Below are positions 20,320 to 20,915 of a stretch of DNA of 20,915 nt, piece by piece. The position numbers and the translations under genes are program-made. The notes beneath the pieces were generated by a model. That model searched no databases. It saw nothing but the letters and a program-made list of their open reading frames with translations, and was not told the origin of the DNA. The stretch is taken from assembly GCA_964383535.1 (NCBI GenBank), contig CAYLHS010000036.1, positions 1-20,915 of the forward strand, in the 5' to 3' direction. Numbering within the stretch: position 1 is the first letter of the stretch; each line of letters opens with the position of its first letter. Source of the stretch: CAYLHS01 sp964383535. Its GTDB lineage: Bacteria; Actinomycetota; Acidimicrobiia; Spongiisociales; UBA4744.

Positions 20320-20915
20320 TCAGCCGTTCGTATCGGGCGCTTCCGCGGCTGCCGCAGCGAGCCCCTCGTAGGCGCTGTCGAACTCGGCGACAGCCTGGTT
20401 GAACGCGGCAATGGCCGCCGTTCGAGCCTCACCGGTGTCGGAGGACTGGAGGCCCGCCAGCGACGATTGGGCCGCGGTGAGCACCTGAGCCGCCGCCGTC
20501 GAGAGATCGGCGTGGAGGCTTGCCAGCGCCGTATAGCCGGCAGGCGGGGTGATGGTCGTGAGGCTGTCGTCGAGGACTTGAGCCTTCTCGATCGCATCCT
20601 GGAACGCCGTCTTCGTGTCGGCGAACGTCGCTCCGGAAGTGGCGCTGTCATCCCAGTTGGCGTTTGCGGTGAGCAGGTCCTGGGAGAGGAGATCGAGATC
20701 AGCCTTTCTCTGCTCCATCGTGTCGAGATAGGACTGGACGTCATCGGGGAGCGTCGTCGATGTCGTCGGTTCCGACGACGACGTACCGGGACTGGTCGTC
20801 GTGGTCAGCGCAGCAGATGTCGAGGTCGTCCCCTCTGGCTCCGCCGCCGGAAGGCTGCTCACGAAGAAGTAGGTGAAGCCGACCATCCCAATGATGATCA
20901 GGGGGAGGATCCAGC
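20320..20915 (-). CDS. Membrane-anchored helical protein with Thr-rich linker, 5' end outside the window
   Basis: The C-terminal 197 residues of a protein I do not recognise. Although an ATG lies at 20886, the frame runs on upstream to the window edge as WILPLIIIGMVGFTYFFVSS, a transmembrane helix that would be cut by an ATG start, so the true start is beyond 20915. The helix is followed by a Ser/Thr-rich linker (about residues 25-55 of the visible part), then by roughly 140 residues of Ala/Leu/Asp/Gln-rich amphipathic helices, probably a helical bundle outside the membrane. No catalytic motif is visible. The linker style matches the M23 peptidase and the ATPase-propeller protein. The ABC fragment follows after 86 nt on the same strand, so it may once have been part of a transporter operon. 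Confidence 0.82.
   Translation of the reverse strand, partial: WILPLIIIGMVGFTYFFVSSLPAAEPEGTTSTSAALTTTTSPGTSSSEPTTSTTLPDDVQSYLDTMEQRKADLDLLSQDLLTANANWDDSATSGATFADTKTAFQDAIEKAQVLDDSLTTITPPAGYTALASLHADLSTAAAQVLTAAQSSLAGLQSSDTGEARTAAIAAFNQAVAEFDSAYEGLAAAAAEAPDTNG

Noticed and set aside
20320..20886. Complete 188-residue gene starting at ATG 20886
   Set aside because: The frame continues upstream as the first half of a transmembrane helix, so this ATG is internal and the gene is cut by the window edge.

Overview
The window comes from a high-GC bacterium, almost certainly an actinomycete. A WhiB-family protein, a GlnA1/GlnA2 glutamine synthetase pair with a GlnR-like regulator, frequent GTG starts, and TANNNT -10 hexamers placed directly before start codons all point that way. 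Three exported or membrane-anchored proteins carry long Thr-rich linkers, a style I associate with uncultured Acidimicrobiia-like lineages; that finer placement is inference. There are no phage genes, transposases or CRISPR arrays.

Layout. 1-54: 5' part of a tRNA-Pro(CGG) on the minus strand. 92-1715 (minus): a stand-alone receiver protein followed by a CorC/HlyC-type CBS membrane protein. 1908-2165 (plus): a WhiB-like Fe-S regulator. 2162-5274 (minus): selA-selB, the selenocysteine synthesis and decoding pair, with overlapping genes. 5332-8029 (plus): a stop/start-overlapping operon of a NUDIX hydrolase, a metallo-beta-lactamase-fold hydrolase and a secreted M23 peptidase. 8171-9752: divergent Fe-S biogenesis genes, an Mrp-type ATPase (minus) and an ErpA/IscA-type carrier (plus). 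9753-10063: a gene-free stretch of heptamer repeats and hairpins. 10064-11964 (plus): RidA and an ALDH7-family semialdehyde dehydrogenase, overlapping by 4 nt.

12135-15902 (plus) holds the most unusual gene: a 1255-residue protein with a STAND/AAA-type ATPase domain whose P-loop Lys is Arg, a long TPR-like helical region, one transmembrane helix, a Thr-rich linker and an eight-repeat PQQ-like beta-propeller predicted to lie outside the membrane. It looks like a one-protein transmembrane sensor, but I know of no described system for it.

16023-19968 is a nitrogen-assimilation block. On the minus strand are glnA2, a GlnR-like OmpR-family regulator whose start codon overlaps the glnA2 stop, and a small cyclic-nucleotide-binding-domain protein. 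glnA1, with its adenylylation Tyr, is divergent on the plus strand. The block is bracketed by a 19-nt inverted repeat at 15984-16002 and 19988-20006. Beyond it are the first 57 codons of a truncated ABC-transporter ATPase and the C-terminal part of a membrane-anchored helical protein that runs off the window.

Two themes cut across the genes. First, several intergenic regions carry degenerate 7-bp-period repeats just after gene ends. Second, at least five genes have a -10-like hexamer 6-8 nt before the start codon and no ribosome-binding site, which suggests leaderless mRNAs, whereas others (whiB, erpA, ridA, glnA1, glnA2) have clear Shine-Dalgarno sites.
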